DNA of 64,000 bases from Bacteroidales bacterium (GCA_910575545.1 CAJTFH010000001.1:1-64000), one strand, 5' to 3'. Positions 1-8,762 are shown, counted from the first letter of the stretch. Translations and numbers: made by a program. The notes: a model not told the origin generated them from the sequence alone.

Positions 1-135
1 GCCAATTTTTCCGCAATGCGCAAGTATGCGCTGGAAATGCTTAAAAAGCAAGACGACAAAATCAGTCTTAAGCGAAGACGCAAGAAATGTGGCCGTAATA
101 TTGACTATTTACTCAAGGTTTTTAAGGAAAGTTAA
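1..135 (+). CDS. ISAs1-family transposase, C-terminal fragment (5' end outside window)
   Basis: Frame 1 is open from base 1 to a TAA at 133-135 and encodes 44 residues. The end has the pattern of ISAs1-family DDE transposases: a LRRxALxxLK-type segment (here MRKYALEMLKK), a basic run around residues 24-30 (KRRRKK), then DYLLKV and a short tail. The protein would be a cut-and-paste DDE transposase acting on the CAGGGCTG-type ends. Only the C-terminus is visible, so activity cannot be judged. The stop codon lies 4 bases inside the terminal repeat, normal for this family. Confidence 0.75.
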   Translation, partial: ANFSAMRKYALEMLKKQDDKISLKRRRKKCGRNIDYLLKVFKES

Positions 136-154
136 ATCTCATGCGCCAGCCCTG
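1..154 (+). mobile_element. Right end of an ISAs1-family insertion sequence
   Basis: The window opens inside an insertion sequence. It contains the last 44 codons of a transposase, then 4 bases, then CATGCGCCAGCCCTG at 140-154. The reverse complement of that string begins CAGGGCTG, which I recognise as the usual terminal inverted repeat of ISAs1-family elements. The left end lies outside the window, so the target-site duplication cannot be checked. The IS boundary at 154 falls directly before a truncated regulator fragment, so the element appears to have inserted into that gene. Confidence 0.75.
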
Positions 155-326
155 TAGTTTTCTGAATATGTATCGTCTGTCTGCAAAGGAACATTATATC
201 CATTTATTAAGGTGTTGCCCTGATATACTGCAAAACATCACACTTAAAGAATTGGCATCTTATCTGCAAATAACGCCAACATATCTTAGCCGTATTCGCA
301 AGGAGATTACTTTTGGAGAGAAATAG
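155..326 (+). pseudogene. Crp/Fnr-type regulator, C-terminal HTH remnant cut by the IS
   Basis: After the IS end, the frame continues to TAG at 324-326 with about 50 residues. They match the C-terminal helix-turn-helix of Crp/Fnr regulators: AKEHYIHLLRCCPDI, then LKELASYLQITPTYLSRIRKE, the recognition-helix signature of the family in Bacteroidota. The cyclic-nucleotide-binding N-terminal domain is missing. The only nearby ATG (141) lies inside the IS terminal repeat, so it is not a native start. I infer an IS-disrupted regulator, non-functional unless a second DNA-binding-only product is made. What it regulated cannot be told. Confidence 0.7.
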
Positions 327-352
327 CATCTCCGAAAAAATACCCTTCTGTG

Positions 353-386
353 CAACTCTCAACTTAGTTTGAGAGTTGTTTCGTTT
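353..386 (+). terminator. Rho-independent terminator after the regulator remnant
   Basis: A perfect 10-bp stem CAACTCTCAA (353-362) / TTGAGAGTTG (369-378) with a 6-base loop is followed by TTTCGTTT. It would end transcription coming from the IS/regulator side and insulate the next operon. Confidence 0.75.
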
Positions 387-394
387 AATGCCCG

Positions 395-402
395 TAACTT
401 TG
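395..402 (+). promoter_or_regulatory. -7 element TAACTTTG for the lipoprotein/OMP/rteAB unit
   Basis: TAACTTTG matches the Bacteroidota sigma-ABfr -7 consensus TAnnTTTG and lies 30 bases before the chosen ATG at 432. A clear -33 TTTG at the ideal distance is not obvious. It is the only good promoter match before the five co-directional genes down to 7531. Confidence 0.6.
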
Positions 403-431
403 CACTGATTATAACAACCAAAAAAAGTAAT

Positions 432-1280
432 ATGAACCAACTTAAATTCTGGCATATAGCATTGCTGCTAAGCATATGGTCACTGACAAGTTGCAGTGAT
501 GATAATAACGAAAATGAAGCGATTACTCCGTTCTGTCTTGGAGATACTTACTATGAGGTAAGATTAGGACAAGAAACTAACAGCATCTACATAACAAATG
601 GTAGTGGGGATATTAGTTTGGCGATAGAAGATGAAAATATTTTGCAAGCCACTTATAATGGCAAGTTATATGCAGACAAGCCGGGAGGTGTTGTCTCTTT
701 GTTCGGAAAACAGAAAGGAAGTACCATGCTGTCCATTATAGACAATGTGACAGGAGATAAAGAAACTATTGAAGTGAAAGTAACAGATTGCTACCTTGCA
801 TACGTTATCAATGACAGCAACTACCCGATATTGCCGGCAGGCACCACACTCTTTTTAGTGAACAATCAAGCTCAGGACTACTATCTGTTCGACCAAGATA
901 ACATATATAACAAGCCTATACTAAAAGACAGCGGTTACGAGTTCTTCATCACGCAGAATGCCGACACAGGTGCGGCACCCACTAAATACGCTATTCCCAA
1001 CTTACGCTTATACAAACACAATCCCGCTGATGCTGGAACTACTGCGTCGAAGTTCTATGATTTCCAAATAGAACTGTATGGCGAAGAAGCCAGTTCTTCG
1101 TACGTGCTACAAGTCATTCAAGCCTACTTAGGCGTCGATTGGGAAAGGCTTATAAACAATGCTTTGACCAAATCACCTGCTCCCATAGATATGACTATGA
1201 TATTGACCGTTCCTGATACAGACTATCGAATAAGAGGAATAATAAGCTTTGTATCCATTCCGAAATACATATTGGATTGA
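432..1280 (+). CDS. Predicted surface lipoprotein, function unknown
   Basis: 282 residues. A start at 432 gives a clean lipoprotein signal: a hydrophobic segment (residues 6-17) and lipobox LTSC with Cys21. The Cys is followed by acidic residues (SDDNNENE), a pattern linked in Bacteroidota to export to the cell surface. An upstream in-frame ATG at 369 overlaps the terminator and promoter and was rejected. The mature part (about residues 35-125) looks like an Ig-like beta domain (IYITNGSGDISLAIEDENILQATYNG, a pattern seen in bacterial Ig-like repeats). I do not recognise the C-terminal half. It is the first gene of the unit leading to rteA/rteB, 28 bp before an outer-membrane barrel, and may work with it. 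Base composition is visibly AT-richer than the rte genes. Confidence 0.7.
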   Translation: MNQLKFWHIALLLSIWSLTSCSDDNNENEAITPFCLGDTYYEVRLGQETNSIYITNGSGDISLAIEDENILQATYNGKLYADKPGGVVSLFGKQKGSTMLSIIDNVTGDKETIEVKVTDCYLAYVINDSNYPILPAGTTLFLVNNQAQDYYLFDQDNIYNKPILKDSGYEFFITQNADTGAAPTKYAIPNLRLYKHNPADAGTTASKFYDFQIELYGEEASSSYVLQVIQAYLGVDWERLINNALTKSPAPIDMTMILTVPDTDYRIRGIISFVSIPKYILD

Positions 1281-1308
1281 TAGATTTCTTGTAATCAACT
1301 GAATTCGT

Positions 1309-3600
1309 ATGATGCAGTTACGCAAAATTAAAGTACTTACATTTTTCTTCCTATCGTTCGTTTGCTCCCAAACGACTGTTTATGGGCAAATGATTAGCGG
1401 TAAAATAATAGATGCCGAACAACTACCGATAGACGGAGCGACTATTATTCTGCAAGCGATGGATTCGACCTATATAGCCGCATCCATCTCTAATACTGAC
1501 GGTATATTCGTTTTTAATAGCCAACAGGAAGAATACCGTTTGATAATACAACACATTTTATATGAAACCAAACAAATGGCAGGTAAGGGAAATGATGTCG
1601 GAACTATTCAACTTCAACCTAAAGACTATGCTTTGGATGAAATTATTATAAAGGCAGAACGTCCTTTTGTTAAAGTGAAGAATGGACTTTTAGGGTATAA
1701 TCTTGCTGTCCTTACCCAAAATCAACTTGTAAACAATGCTTATGAAGCATTGACAAAGATACCGGGAGTACAAGAAGAGAGAGGAATACTGACTTTGGCA
1801 GGAGCCGGGAAACTGACGATTATTCTAAATGGCAAACCAACAACAATGGATGCCGGACAACTTGAAACGATTTTGCGCAATACTCCGGTTAATCGTGTGG
1901 AAAAAGTGGAAGTGATGTACAGTGCGCCTCCTGAATATCATGTACGGGGCGCGGCTATTAATGTTGTTTTAAAGCGTTCAAACGACTACTCTTTTCAGGG
2001 TGAGATAAGTGCTGACTATAAAAACCAATACTTCAATGACGGGGGAATGAACGGGAACTTTCGGTTGTCAACTCCTAAAATGGCTTTTGATGTAATGTAT
2101 GGAGTAAATAACGTAAAAAAAATGGAGTACATAGACCTTGATTCCAAGCATACGCTAAAAGAAGAACTCCATTCTATCACACAAAATGAACAGTTGCGCA
2201 GCAAGTATTGGAAGCATGACCTTAGAGCCGCTTTTGAATATAATTTCAACGATAAAAACAATATCAATATTGCCTACACAGGTAGTTATACCCCTGACCA
2301 ATATAATAACAGCCGGACATCAGGCAATTACCAAACCGGTAATGTTGATAAATATATTGACAATCAAATGCACAATGTCACATTGCAATATCATTCAGGA
2401 TTCGGTCTTGAAATAGGAGGTGACTATACCTATTATACTTCCAATAATAATCAATGTTTACATACTGATTATCAAAATGGAAATCAGAGTAGTTTCTCTA
2501 TGGTTGGCGGACAAAAGATAGACCGCTATTCTATTTATGTAGACGGGAAACACTCTTTATCCAAAGGATGGAATTTGGGTTATGGAGTTTCCTATCGATT
2601 TGCCAAAGATCTTGATTTCCAAACCTACGATAAAGTGACAGGTGACATTCAAACACAAAATACATATTCCAATCTGAGAGAACAAACTGCCAGTTTTTAT
2701 GTGTCGTTGAGCAAAAACTATGCAACAGGTACATCTTTATCCGTTTCTGCTACAGGAGAGTATTATACGATTGGCAATTATCATAAATGGGCAGTCTTTC
2801 CACAAGCATCATTGACCTATTTTAAAACACCGGAACATCTGTTTCAATTGTCATTATCTACGGATAAAACCTATCCAAGTTATTGGGATATGCAGTCTTC
2901 CGTCAGTTATCTTAATGGATATACAGAATTGTGGGGTACACCGAATTTGAAGCCGATGACGAATTATAATCTGAATGGAAGTTATATCTTCATGAAGAAG
3001 TATATTTTCAGTCTGTTTTTCACGCATACATCGGATTATTTCACACAAGCCGCCTATCAATCTACCGACAGGCTGGCACTGATCTATAAAAATACAAACT
3101 GGAACTATATGCAGCTATGGGGAGCAAATATCATAGTACCCTTTAAAGCAGGAAACTGGCTGGATTCCCGATTCTCCTTAGTCGGAATGCAAATGCACCA
3201 ACGCTGTGATGATTTTTTCGACATTCCTTTCAATCGGAGGAAATGGGTATTTAGCGGCACATTGGATAACACGTTTAAAGTAAACAAGAATTTATCTTTC
3301 GAGTTGATAGGGAATGTACAGACTCCTGTCATACAAGGGACATTTGATATAGAATCTATTTTTAATCTCACTGCCGGATTAAAATGGAATTTTGCAAATG
3401 ACAAATTGAGTTTATCAGCCCGTTGCAATGACATATTTGATACAGGAATGCCTGCAACAAAAGTCCGCTTTAAGGGGCAACACTTGGATATGAACAGCGG
3501 ATTTTATTCACGTTCATTTACTTTGCATTTCAGTTATTGTTTTGGCGGATATAAGAAAAAGGAGATAAAAGGAATAGATACATCAAGATTCAGATACTAA
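1309..3600 (+). CDS. Outer-membrane beta-barrel protein, TonB-receptor-like with CarboxypepD_reg-type N-domain
   Basis: 763 residues. Signal peptide at residues 1-26 (ends YGQ). A carboxypeptidase-regulatory-like domain follows (about 28-110: ISGKIIDAEQLPIDGATIILQ). Then a plug-like segment (about 120-220: IPGVQEERGILTLAGAGKLTIILNGKP and RVEKVEVMYSAPPEY) and a long strand-rich C-terminal barrel ending in YCFGGYKKKE. This layout matches the 'outer membrane beta-barrel family' relatives of SusC/TonB receptors, without a SusD partner. The substrate is unknown. It sits 28 bp after a lipoprotein and 12 bp before a small repeat lipoprotein, so the three probably form one envelope unit. Tandem ATG codons at 1309 and 1312; either may start. 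Confidence 0.85.
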   Translation: MMQLRKIKVLTFFFLSFVCSQTTVYGQMISGKIIDAEQLPIDGATIILQAMDSTYIAASISNTDGIFVFNSQQEEYRLIIQHILYETKQMAGKGNDVGTIQLQPKDYALDEIIIKAERPFVKVKNGLLGYNLAVLTQNQLVNNAYEALTKIPGVQEERGILTLAGAGKLTIILNGKPTTMDAGQLETILRNTPVNRVEKVEVMYSAPPEYHVRGAAINVVLKRSNDYSFQGEISADYKNQYFNDGGMNGNFRLSTPKMAFDVMYGVNNVKKMEYIDLDSKHTLKEELHSITQNEQLRSKYWKHDLRAAFEYNFNDKNNINIAYTGSYTPDQYNNSRTSGNYQTGNVDKYIDNQMHNVTLQYHSGFGLEIGGDYTYYTSNNNQCLHTDYQNGNQSSFSMVGGQKIDRYSIYVDGKHSLSKGWNLGYGVSYRFAKDLDFQTYDKVTGDIQTQNTYSNLREQTASFYVSLSKNYATGTSLSVSATGEYYTIGNYHKWAVFPQASLTYFKTPEHLFQLSLSTDKTYPSYWDMQSSVSYLNGYTELWGTPNLKPMTNYNLNGSYIFMKKYIFSLFFTHTSDYFTQAAYQSTDRLALIYKNTNWNYMQLWGANIIVPFKAGNWLDSRFSLVGMQMHQRCDDFFDIPFNRRKWVFSGTLDNTFKVNKNLSFELIGNVQTPVIQGTFDIESIFNLTAGLKWNFANDKLSLSARCNDIFDTGMPATKVRFKGQHLDMNSGFYSRSFTLHFSYCFGGYKKKEIKGIDTSRFRY

Positions 3601-3612
3601 TTCAAAAATGAT

Positions 3613-3867
3613 ATGAGGACATTGTTGCTAACTCTGAGTGTTTTATGCTTATACTCATGCTCATATAAAACTTCTCTGATTACCTATCGAAATGGATATG
3701 TATTTAACACCCAGGGTAAAATGATTGGAAACTATTCCAATGGCTATATTTTCACCGAAAATAAAATACTCATAGGATATTACTTCAATGGATATATTTG
3801 TGATGATAATCACAATATTATAGGAAACTATGCAAATGGATTTGCAAAAATTGGAAAAACAAAATAA
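3613..3867 (+). CDS. Small lipoprotein built of 16-residue NGY...IGNY repeats
   Basis: 84 residues. A lipoprotein signal ends at LYSC (Cys16). Three exact 16-residue units follow: 27-42, 43-58 and 59-74, plus a partial unit 75-82 (NGFAKIGK). Each reads NGY(I/V)(F/C), six variable residues, IG(N/Y)Y and one more residue. A strict period with conserved Gly and aromatic residues suggests a small beta-propeller-like or 'beta-flower' fold. Short repeat proteins of that kind are known in Bacteroides, but the family assignment here is tentative. It lies 12 bp after the barrel gene and 39 bp before rteA. A surface ligand or accessory for the barrel is possible; function is unknown. Confidence 0.7.
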   Translation: MRTLLLTLSVLCLYSCSYKTSLITYRNGYVFNTQGKMIGNYSNGYIFTENKILIGYYFNGYICDDNHNIIGNYANGFAKIGKTK

Positions 3868-3906
3868 TTAATTTTTTTCTGTCAATATCATAGATGTAAA
3901 CATACA

Positions 3907-6216
3907 GTGAAACATCTTCAGAAAGCGGTCGCTTTCGGCTATACACTTATTGCATTGTTAATCGGATGTATTGCCTACACTTGGCATCATGAATGGCAGG
4001 AAGTGGAAGCATTGGAGGTTGGCAATCGACGTATAAATGAATTCAGGAAGGATGTAAACCGTATTCATATCCGACTGATAGAGTTCTCTTTGTTGGGAGA
4101 AACTATATTGGATTGGGACGAAACAGATTTGGAGAATTACCATGCCCAACGTATTGCATTGGACAGTATATTATGCAGTTTCAATGTAACTCACAAAATT
4201 GAGCGTGTTGACAGCGTGCGCAGTCTTTTGGAGTATAAGGAACGGCAGATATTCCAGATTGTCCGGTTAATGGATGAGCAACAATCCATCAACAGGAAGA
4301 TAGCCAGCCAAGAACCGGTGATTGTGCAGAAGATTGTGCAGGAACAGCCCAAGAAACCGAAGCGCAAAGGATTCTTGGGCATATTCGGTAAAAAAGAGAA
4401 AACGAAGCCATTGACAACAACGACTACGCTTCGTTCTCCCGATAGAAACATGGTCAGCGAACAGAAAGCACAAAGCCGTCGGTTGTCGGAACAAGCCGAC
4501 AGTCTTGCGGCTCGTAATGCCGAACTTAACAGACAACTGCGAGGATTGATTTGCCAAATCGAAAAGAAGGTACAATCTGATTTACAAAGCAGGGAAGCCG
4601 AGATAACCGCCATGCGTGAAAAATCATTTATGCAGATAGGCGGCTTGATGGGATTTGTCCTTTTGCTGTTGGTCATTTCTTATATCATCATACACCATGA
4701 TGCAAAGAGCATCAAACGATACAAACGCCAGACAACGGATTTGATAGGGCAATTGGAACAGTCCGTGCAACAAAATGAGGTACTCATAACCTCCCGAAAG
4801 AAAGCGGTATATACTATTACCCACGAGTTGCGTACACCGCTGACGGCAATAACAGGCTATGCCGAACTGTTGCAAAAAGAGTGCAGCAATGGGAACAATG
4901 TGCATTTCCTTCAAAGCATACAACAATCCTCCGACCGTATGCGGGCTATGCTCAACACTCTGCTGGACTTCTTCCGCTTGGATAACGGCAAGGAACAGCC
5001 CAAAATGCAACCTTGCAGAATTTCAGCAATCACGCACATCCTTGAAACGGAGTTCATGTCCGTTGCCATGAACAAGGGACTGTCCTTGACCATGAAGAAC
5101 GGGAATGATGCTGTTGTATTGACCGACAAAGAGCGAATAGTTCAAATCGGTAACAACCTGCTGTCAAACGCCATCAAGTTCACAGAGAAAGGTGGTGTGT
5201 CACTGACTTCCGACTATACCAACGGAGTGTTGACACTGACCGTCGAGGACACCGGTACGGGCATGACCGAAGAGGAACAGCACCATGTGTTCGACGCATT
5301 TGAACGCCTCTCAAATGCCGCCGCAAAGGACGGTTTCGGACTTGGACTTGCCATCGTTCATAATATCGTGACGATGCTTCATGGAAAAATCAGACTGAAC
5401 AGTGAAAAAGGGAAAGGAAGCCGTTTCATGGTGGAAATACCGATGCAAAAAGCTGATGATGTGCCGGAGCAAGTAATACAGACGTATATTCACAGAAAAG
5501 ACAGAAACCTCAATGTCATCGCCATCGACAATGACGAGGTGTTGCTCCTGATGCAGAAAGAGATGTACGCCCAAGAGGGAATACACTGCGATACTTGCAC
5601 CGATGCGGCGGAACTGATGGAGATGCTACGCCGGAAAGAATATAATCTGCTGCTGACAGATTTGAATATGCCCGGTATAAACGGTTTCGAGTTGCTGGAA
5701 CTTCTGCGTTCGTCCAACGTGGGCAATTCACAGATAATCCCCGTGGTCGTGGCAACCGCTTCGGGCAGTTGCGATGCGGAGGAACTTTTGGCAAAAGGCT
5801 TTGCCGGATGCCTGTTCAAGCCGTTCTCCATATCGGAGCTGATGGAGGTCTCGGACAAGTGCGGCATAAAAGAAACTCTGGACGGAAAGCCGGACTTATC
5901 CACCTTGCTGTCATACGGCAATGAGGCCGTCATGCTGGAGAAACTGATAACGGAAACTGAAAAGGAAATGCGCTTGATGCAGGATGCGGCAACGCGAAAC
6001 GACCTGCAAGAACTTGATGCCTTGACACACCACTTGCGTAGCTCGTGGGAGGTACTCCGTGCCGACCAACCGCTGAGGGAACTTTACGGATTGCTTCATG
6101 GAAAGGCTATACCGGAAGAAAGTGAGTTAAGCCATGCTGTTACCGCAGTATTGAATAAGGGCGCGGAAATAATCCGGCTGGCAAAAGAGGAAAGGAGAAA
6201 ATACGAAAATGGATAA
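3907..6216 (+). CDS. rteA: RteA-like hybrid sensor histidine kinase
   Basis: 769 residues from a GTG start; no in-frame ATG precedes it after the upstream gene. Order: TM helix (about 10-26), a mostly helical extracytoplasmic sensor with coiled-coil character and a Lys-rich and Thr-rich insert (about 145-175), TM helix (245-263), HisKA with phospho-acceptor His306 in THELRTP, HATPase with NNLLSNAIKF, DTGTGM and GLGLAI boxes, a receiver domain with the Asp in LLLTDLNMPG, and a C-terminal HPt domain (His in THHLRSSW). This is the architecture of RteA of CTnDOT-type conjugative transposons, the sensor partner of RteB. It overlaps rteB by 8 bp. In CTnDOT the preceding gene is tetQ; here it is a small lipoprotein after an outer-membrane barrel, so the signal may differ from tetracycline. 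Confidence 0.85.
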   Translation: MKHLQKAVAFGYTLIALLIGCIAYTWHHEWQEVEALEVGNRRINEFRKDVNRIHIRLIEFSLLGETILDWDETDLENYHAQRIALDSILCSFNVTHKIERVDSVRSLLEYKERQIFQIVRLMDEQQSINRKIASQEPVIVQKIVQEQPKKPKRKGFLGIFGKKEKTKPLTTTTTLRSPDRNMVSEQKAQSRRLSEQADSLAARNAELNRQLRGLICQIEKKVQSDLQSREAEITAMREKSFMQIGGLMGFVLLLLVISYIIIHHDAKSIKRYKRQTTDLIGQLEQSVQQNEVLITSRKKAVYTITHELRTPLTAITGYAELLQKECSNGNNVHFLQSIQQSSDRMRAMLNTLLDFFRLDNGKEQPKMQPCRISAITHILETEFMSVAMNKGLSLTMKNGNDAVVLTDKERIVQIGNNLLSNAIKFTEKGGVSLTSDYTNGVLTLTVEDTGTGMTEEEQHHVFDAFERLSNAAAKDGFGLGLAIVHNIVTMLHGKIRLNSEKGKGSRFMVEIPMQKADDVPEQVIQTYIHRKDRNLNVIAIDNDEVLLLMQKEMYAQEGIHCDTCTDAAELMEMLRRKEYNLLLTDLNMPGINGFELLELLRSSNVGNSQIIPVVVATASGSCDAEELLAKGFAGCLFKPFSISELMEVSDKCGIKETLDGKPDLSTLLSYGNEAVMLEKLITETEKEMRLMQDAATRNDLQELDALTHHLRSSWEVLRADQPLRELYGLLHGKAIPEESELSHAVTAVLNKGAEIIRLAKEERRKYENG

Positions 6217-7531
6217 GACCAGAATAATCGTGGTGGAGGACAACATCGTGTATTGCGAATATGTCTGCAACCTGCTGGCACGGGAGGGCTACCATACCGT
6301 GAAAGCTTACCACCTATCGACAGCGAAGAAACATCTGCAACAGGCAACGGATAATGACATAGTAGTTGCCGACCTGCGCCTGCCTGACGGCAACGGTATA
6401 GACATGCTGCGTTGGATGCGCAAGGAAGGAAAGATGCAGCCGTTCATCATCATGACCGACTATGCCGAAGTACATACTGCCGTGGAGAGCATGAAACTCG
6501 GTTCGATAGACTATATACCTAAAAAACTGATAGAGGACAAACTCATTCCACTTCTCCGTTCCATACAGAAGGAGCGTCAGATGGGACACCGCCGTATGCC
6601 CGTGTTCGTCCGTGAAGGTTCCGCCTTTCAGAAAATCATGCATCGCATAAGGTTGGTAGCCGCTACCGATATGAGTGTGATGATATTCGGAGAGAACGGC
6701 ACGGGCAAGGAGCATATCGCCCATTACCTACACGACAAGAGCAAACGTGCGGGCAAACCCTTCGTGGCGGTTGACTGCGGTTCACTCTCAAAAGAACTTG
6801 CGCCGTCGGCATTCTTCGGACACGTCAAGGGAGCGTTTACAGGTGCAGACAGCACCAAGAAAGGGTATTTCCATGAAGCGGAAGGTGGCACGTTGTTTCT
6901 GGACGAGGTGGGCAACCTCGCGTTGGAAACCCAACAGATGTTGCTCCGTGCCATACAAGAGAGACGTTATCGCCCGGTCGGTGACAATTCGGACAGAAGT
7001 TTCAATGTCCGCATCATCGCCGCCACCAACGAGGATCTGGAGGCGGCAGTGAGTGAAAAGCGTTTCCGGCAGGATTTACTCTACCGTCTGCACGACTTCG
7101 TGATAAGCGTGCCGTCGTTGCGTGACTGTCAGGAAGACATTATGCCGTTGGCAGAGTTCTTCCGTGAGATTGCCAACAAGGAACTGGAGTGTAATGTGGG
7201 CGGATTCAGTCCCGAAGCCCGTAAAGCATTGCTGATCCACACATGGCCGGGCAACGTGCGGGAACTTCGGCAGAAAATCATGGGTGCGGTATTGCAGGCG
7301 CAAGAAGGTGTTGTAACGAAAGAGCATCTGGAACTTGCCGTGACGAAACCGACCTCACCCGTCAGTTTCGCCCTGCGCAATGATGCAGAGGATAAGGAAC
7401 GGATAATGCGTGCGTTGAAACAAGCGAACGGCAATCGGAGCCTTGCCGCCGAACTGTTGGGAATAAGCAGGTCGGCACTATACAGTAAACTTGAAGAGTA
7501 TGGACTTAAATATAAATTCAAGCAACCATAG
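6209..7531 (+). CDS. rteB: RteB-like sigma-54-dependent response regulator
   Basis: 440 residues. N-terminal receiver (acidic pair near 10-11, phospho-Asp55 in VVADLRLPDG). Central AAA+ domain with Walker A GENGTGKE, the sigma-54 contact loop GAFTGA and Walker B GGTLFLDEVG. C-terminal Fis-type HTH (NRSLAAELLGISRSALYSKL). This is the NtrC-type layout of RteB, which in CTnDOT activates rteC and so controls excision and transfer. The start overlaps the end of rteA. No rteC, exc or transfer gene follows; the sequence runs into a broken integrase within 150 bp, so the usual targets may be elsewhere or lost. All motifs needed for activity are present. Confidence 0.88.
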   Translation: MDKTRIIVVEDNIVYCEYVCNLLAREGYHTVKAYHLSTAKKHLQQATDNDIVVADLRLPDGNGIDMLRWMRKEGKMQPFIIMTDYAEVHTAVESMKLGSIDYIPKKLIEDKLIPLLRSIQKERQMGHRRMPVFVREGSAFQKIMHRIRLVAATDMSVMIFGENGTGKEHIAHYLHDKSKRAGKPFVAVDCGSLSKELAPSAFFGHVKGAFTGADSTKKGYFHEAEGGTLFLDEVGNLALETQQMLLRAIQERRYRPVGDNSDRSFNVRIIAATNEDLEAAVSEKRFRQDLLYRLHDFVISVPSLRDCQEDIMPLAEFFREIANKELECNVGGFSPEARKALLIHTWPGNVRELRQKIMGAVLQAQEGVVTKEHLELAVTKPTSPVSFALRNDAEDKERIMRALKQANGNRSLAAELLGISRSALYSKLEEYGLKYKFKQP

Positions 7532-7585
7532 CCGATTTTATTGAATTTGACTATCTGCAAAGGTTTATTATTCAAAAAATAATAT

Positions 7586-7593
7586 TACCTTTG
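7586..7593 (+). promoter_or_regulatory. Orphan rightward -7 element TACCTTTG downstream of rteB
   Basis: TACCTTTGC matches TAnnTTTG and lies 55 bp after the rteB stop, pointing right, but no rightward gene follows: the next ORF (integrase) is on the other strand. The same string also resembles the core GTANNTTTGC used by CTnDOT-type integrases. It probably marks the start of a lost downstream operon or an element end. Confidence 0.35.
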
Positions 7594-7673
7594 CATTTAG
7601 GAAAAGCGTTCTTTTGAATTACTGCAAAACGAAGTGAAACACAGAATTTCGCTGTTTTCTAAATCGTTACCTG

Positions 7674-8762
7674 TCAAGCTGCAAAAATTTGCAAGTGCTT
7701 GAATTTTAGCAAGAAAGAAAATTTGATATGTCTTGCCTGATGGTAGGTCAAGGTCTTTTCAATTCCGCAAATGGCTGCGATTTCTTTTAAGTAATCATTC
7801 ATTTTTTGATTTGATAACACAGGTAGTACCTTATTTAATCCCGCCAAGACTCCTTCGTATTTGGCGAGAATGTCCCGAGCAGGCTTAATTAATGGGATAT
7901 GACACATTACGTTTGTTTTGTGTCTGGCTTTTCTTATCCACATCTGACCGTCCTCCTCAATTATGTCATCACTAGTTAGAGAATGAACATCCACATAGGC
8001 TAGGCCAATATAACAGCAGAACAGGAACACATCTCTCACTTGTTCAAGTCTGAATGTGCCAAATTCTTTTTCTGCAAGTTTAGCCAATTCGGTTTTGTTT
8101 AAAAAGCCCCGATCCACAGGTTCAATTCTCAATTTCAGCTCTTCCAAAGGTGATGTTTGAATCAGCTTCTTAGTTACAGCCATGTTAAGAACTTTGCCAA
8201 GATTTCTGAGATATTTTACCGTGGTATTATTATTGTTGTGTCTGACAGTCATCAAATAGTGTTGGTACTTTTTCAGCATATCCACATCAATCTCATTTAC
8301 GGGAATGTCTTTAGCCTTGTACTTGAACATAAGAAATTCTTGAAAGAGCTTCATTGATGTTTCGTGCCTTTTGTACGTTCCAAGAGCAACCGATATACCT
8401 ACAAGCTCTTTCTGCTCCTGATTATGTTCGGCATACAGCGCCAATACACCAATTTTCGGCACATTAAGATTTTTGTATCTGTTCAAGATCTCTTTTGCGC
8501 TTACCTGCTTACCCTCTCTTTGGATTTGAAGTGTCAAATCATGGAGGGTGTATTCCATTTGGTCAAGAAAGGCATTGACTTGCTTTGTTTTAAGCGTGTT
8601 GCCTTTTGCTCTGCCTTTAGTTGCCACCCATTGGGAGGGCAGAACACTCTTACCCGTTGCAACTTCAGCTGAAAGTTTGCCGAATGTCACTCTCACAAAA
8701 ATGGACGCTGTGCCATCTTTAAGGAGCTTCTTCCTTTTGATAAAAAATAGGATTGATTCCAT
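7674..8762 (-). pseudogene. Tyrosine recombinase (integrase), truncated before the catalytic tyrosine
   Basis: 362 residues. Bacteroidota-type phage/transposon integrase: N-terminal Arm-like domain (1-90), SAM-like core-binding domain (about 105-205: ISVALGTYKRHETSMKLFQEF ... YLRNLGKVLNMAV), and the start of the catalytic domain (RKARHKTNVMCHIPL, LPVLSNQKMNDYLKEIA, LTYHQARH). Relatives continue after the HxxRH box with about 50 residues holding the GH and the nucleophile Tyr. Here similarity stops at HQARH and 17 unrelated residues lead to a stop. Without the nucleophile it cannot recombine DNA. The gene points away from ssrA, whose 3' end is 258 bp upstream, the usual position of an integrase at its attachment site. 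The break coincides with the rteB-linked flank, suggesting insertion or deletion. Confidence 0.8.

Noticed and set aside
141-326. 61-codon ORF starting at ATG 141 as a complete small HTH protein
   Set aside because: The ATG lies inside the IS terminal repeat; the rest is the tail of a disrupted regulator.
369-431. Upstream start for the first lipoprotein
   Set aside because: It overlaps the terminator arm and the -7 element and would bury the signal peptide.
4191-4676. Leftward 161-codon ORF
   Set aside because: Antisense to rteA; no domain and no promoter.
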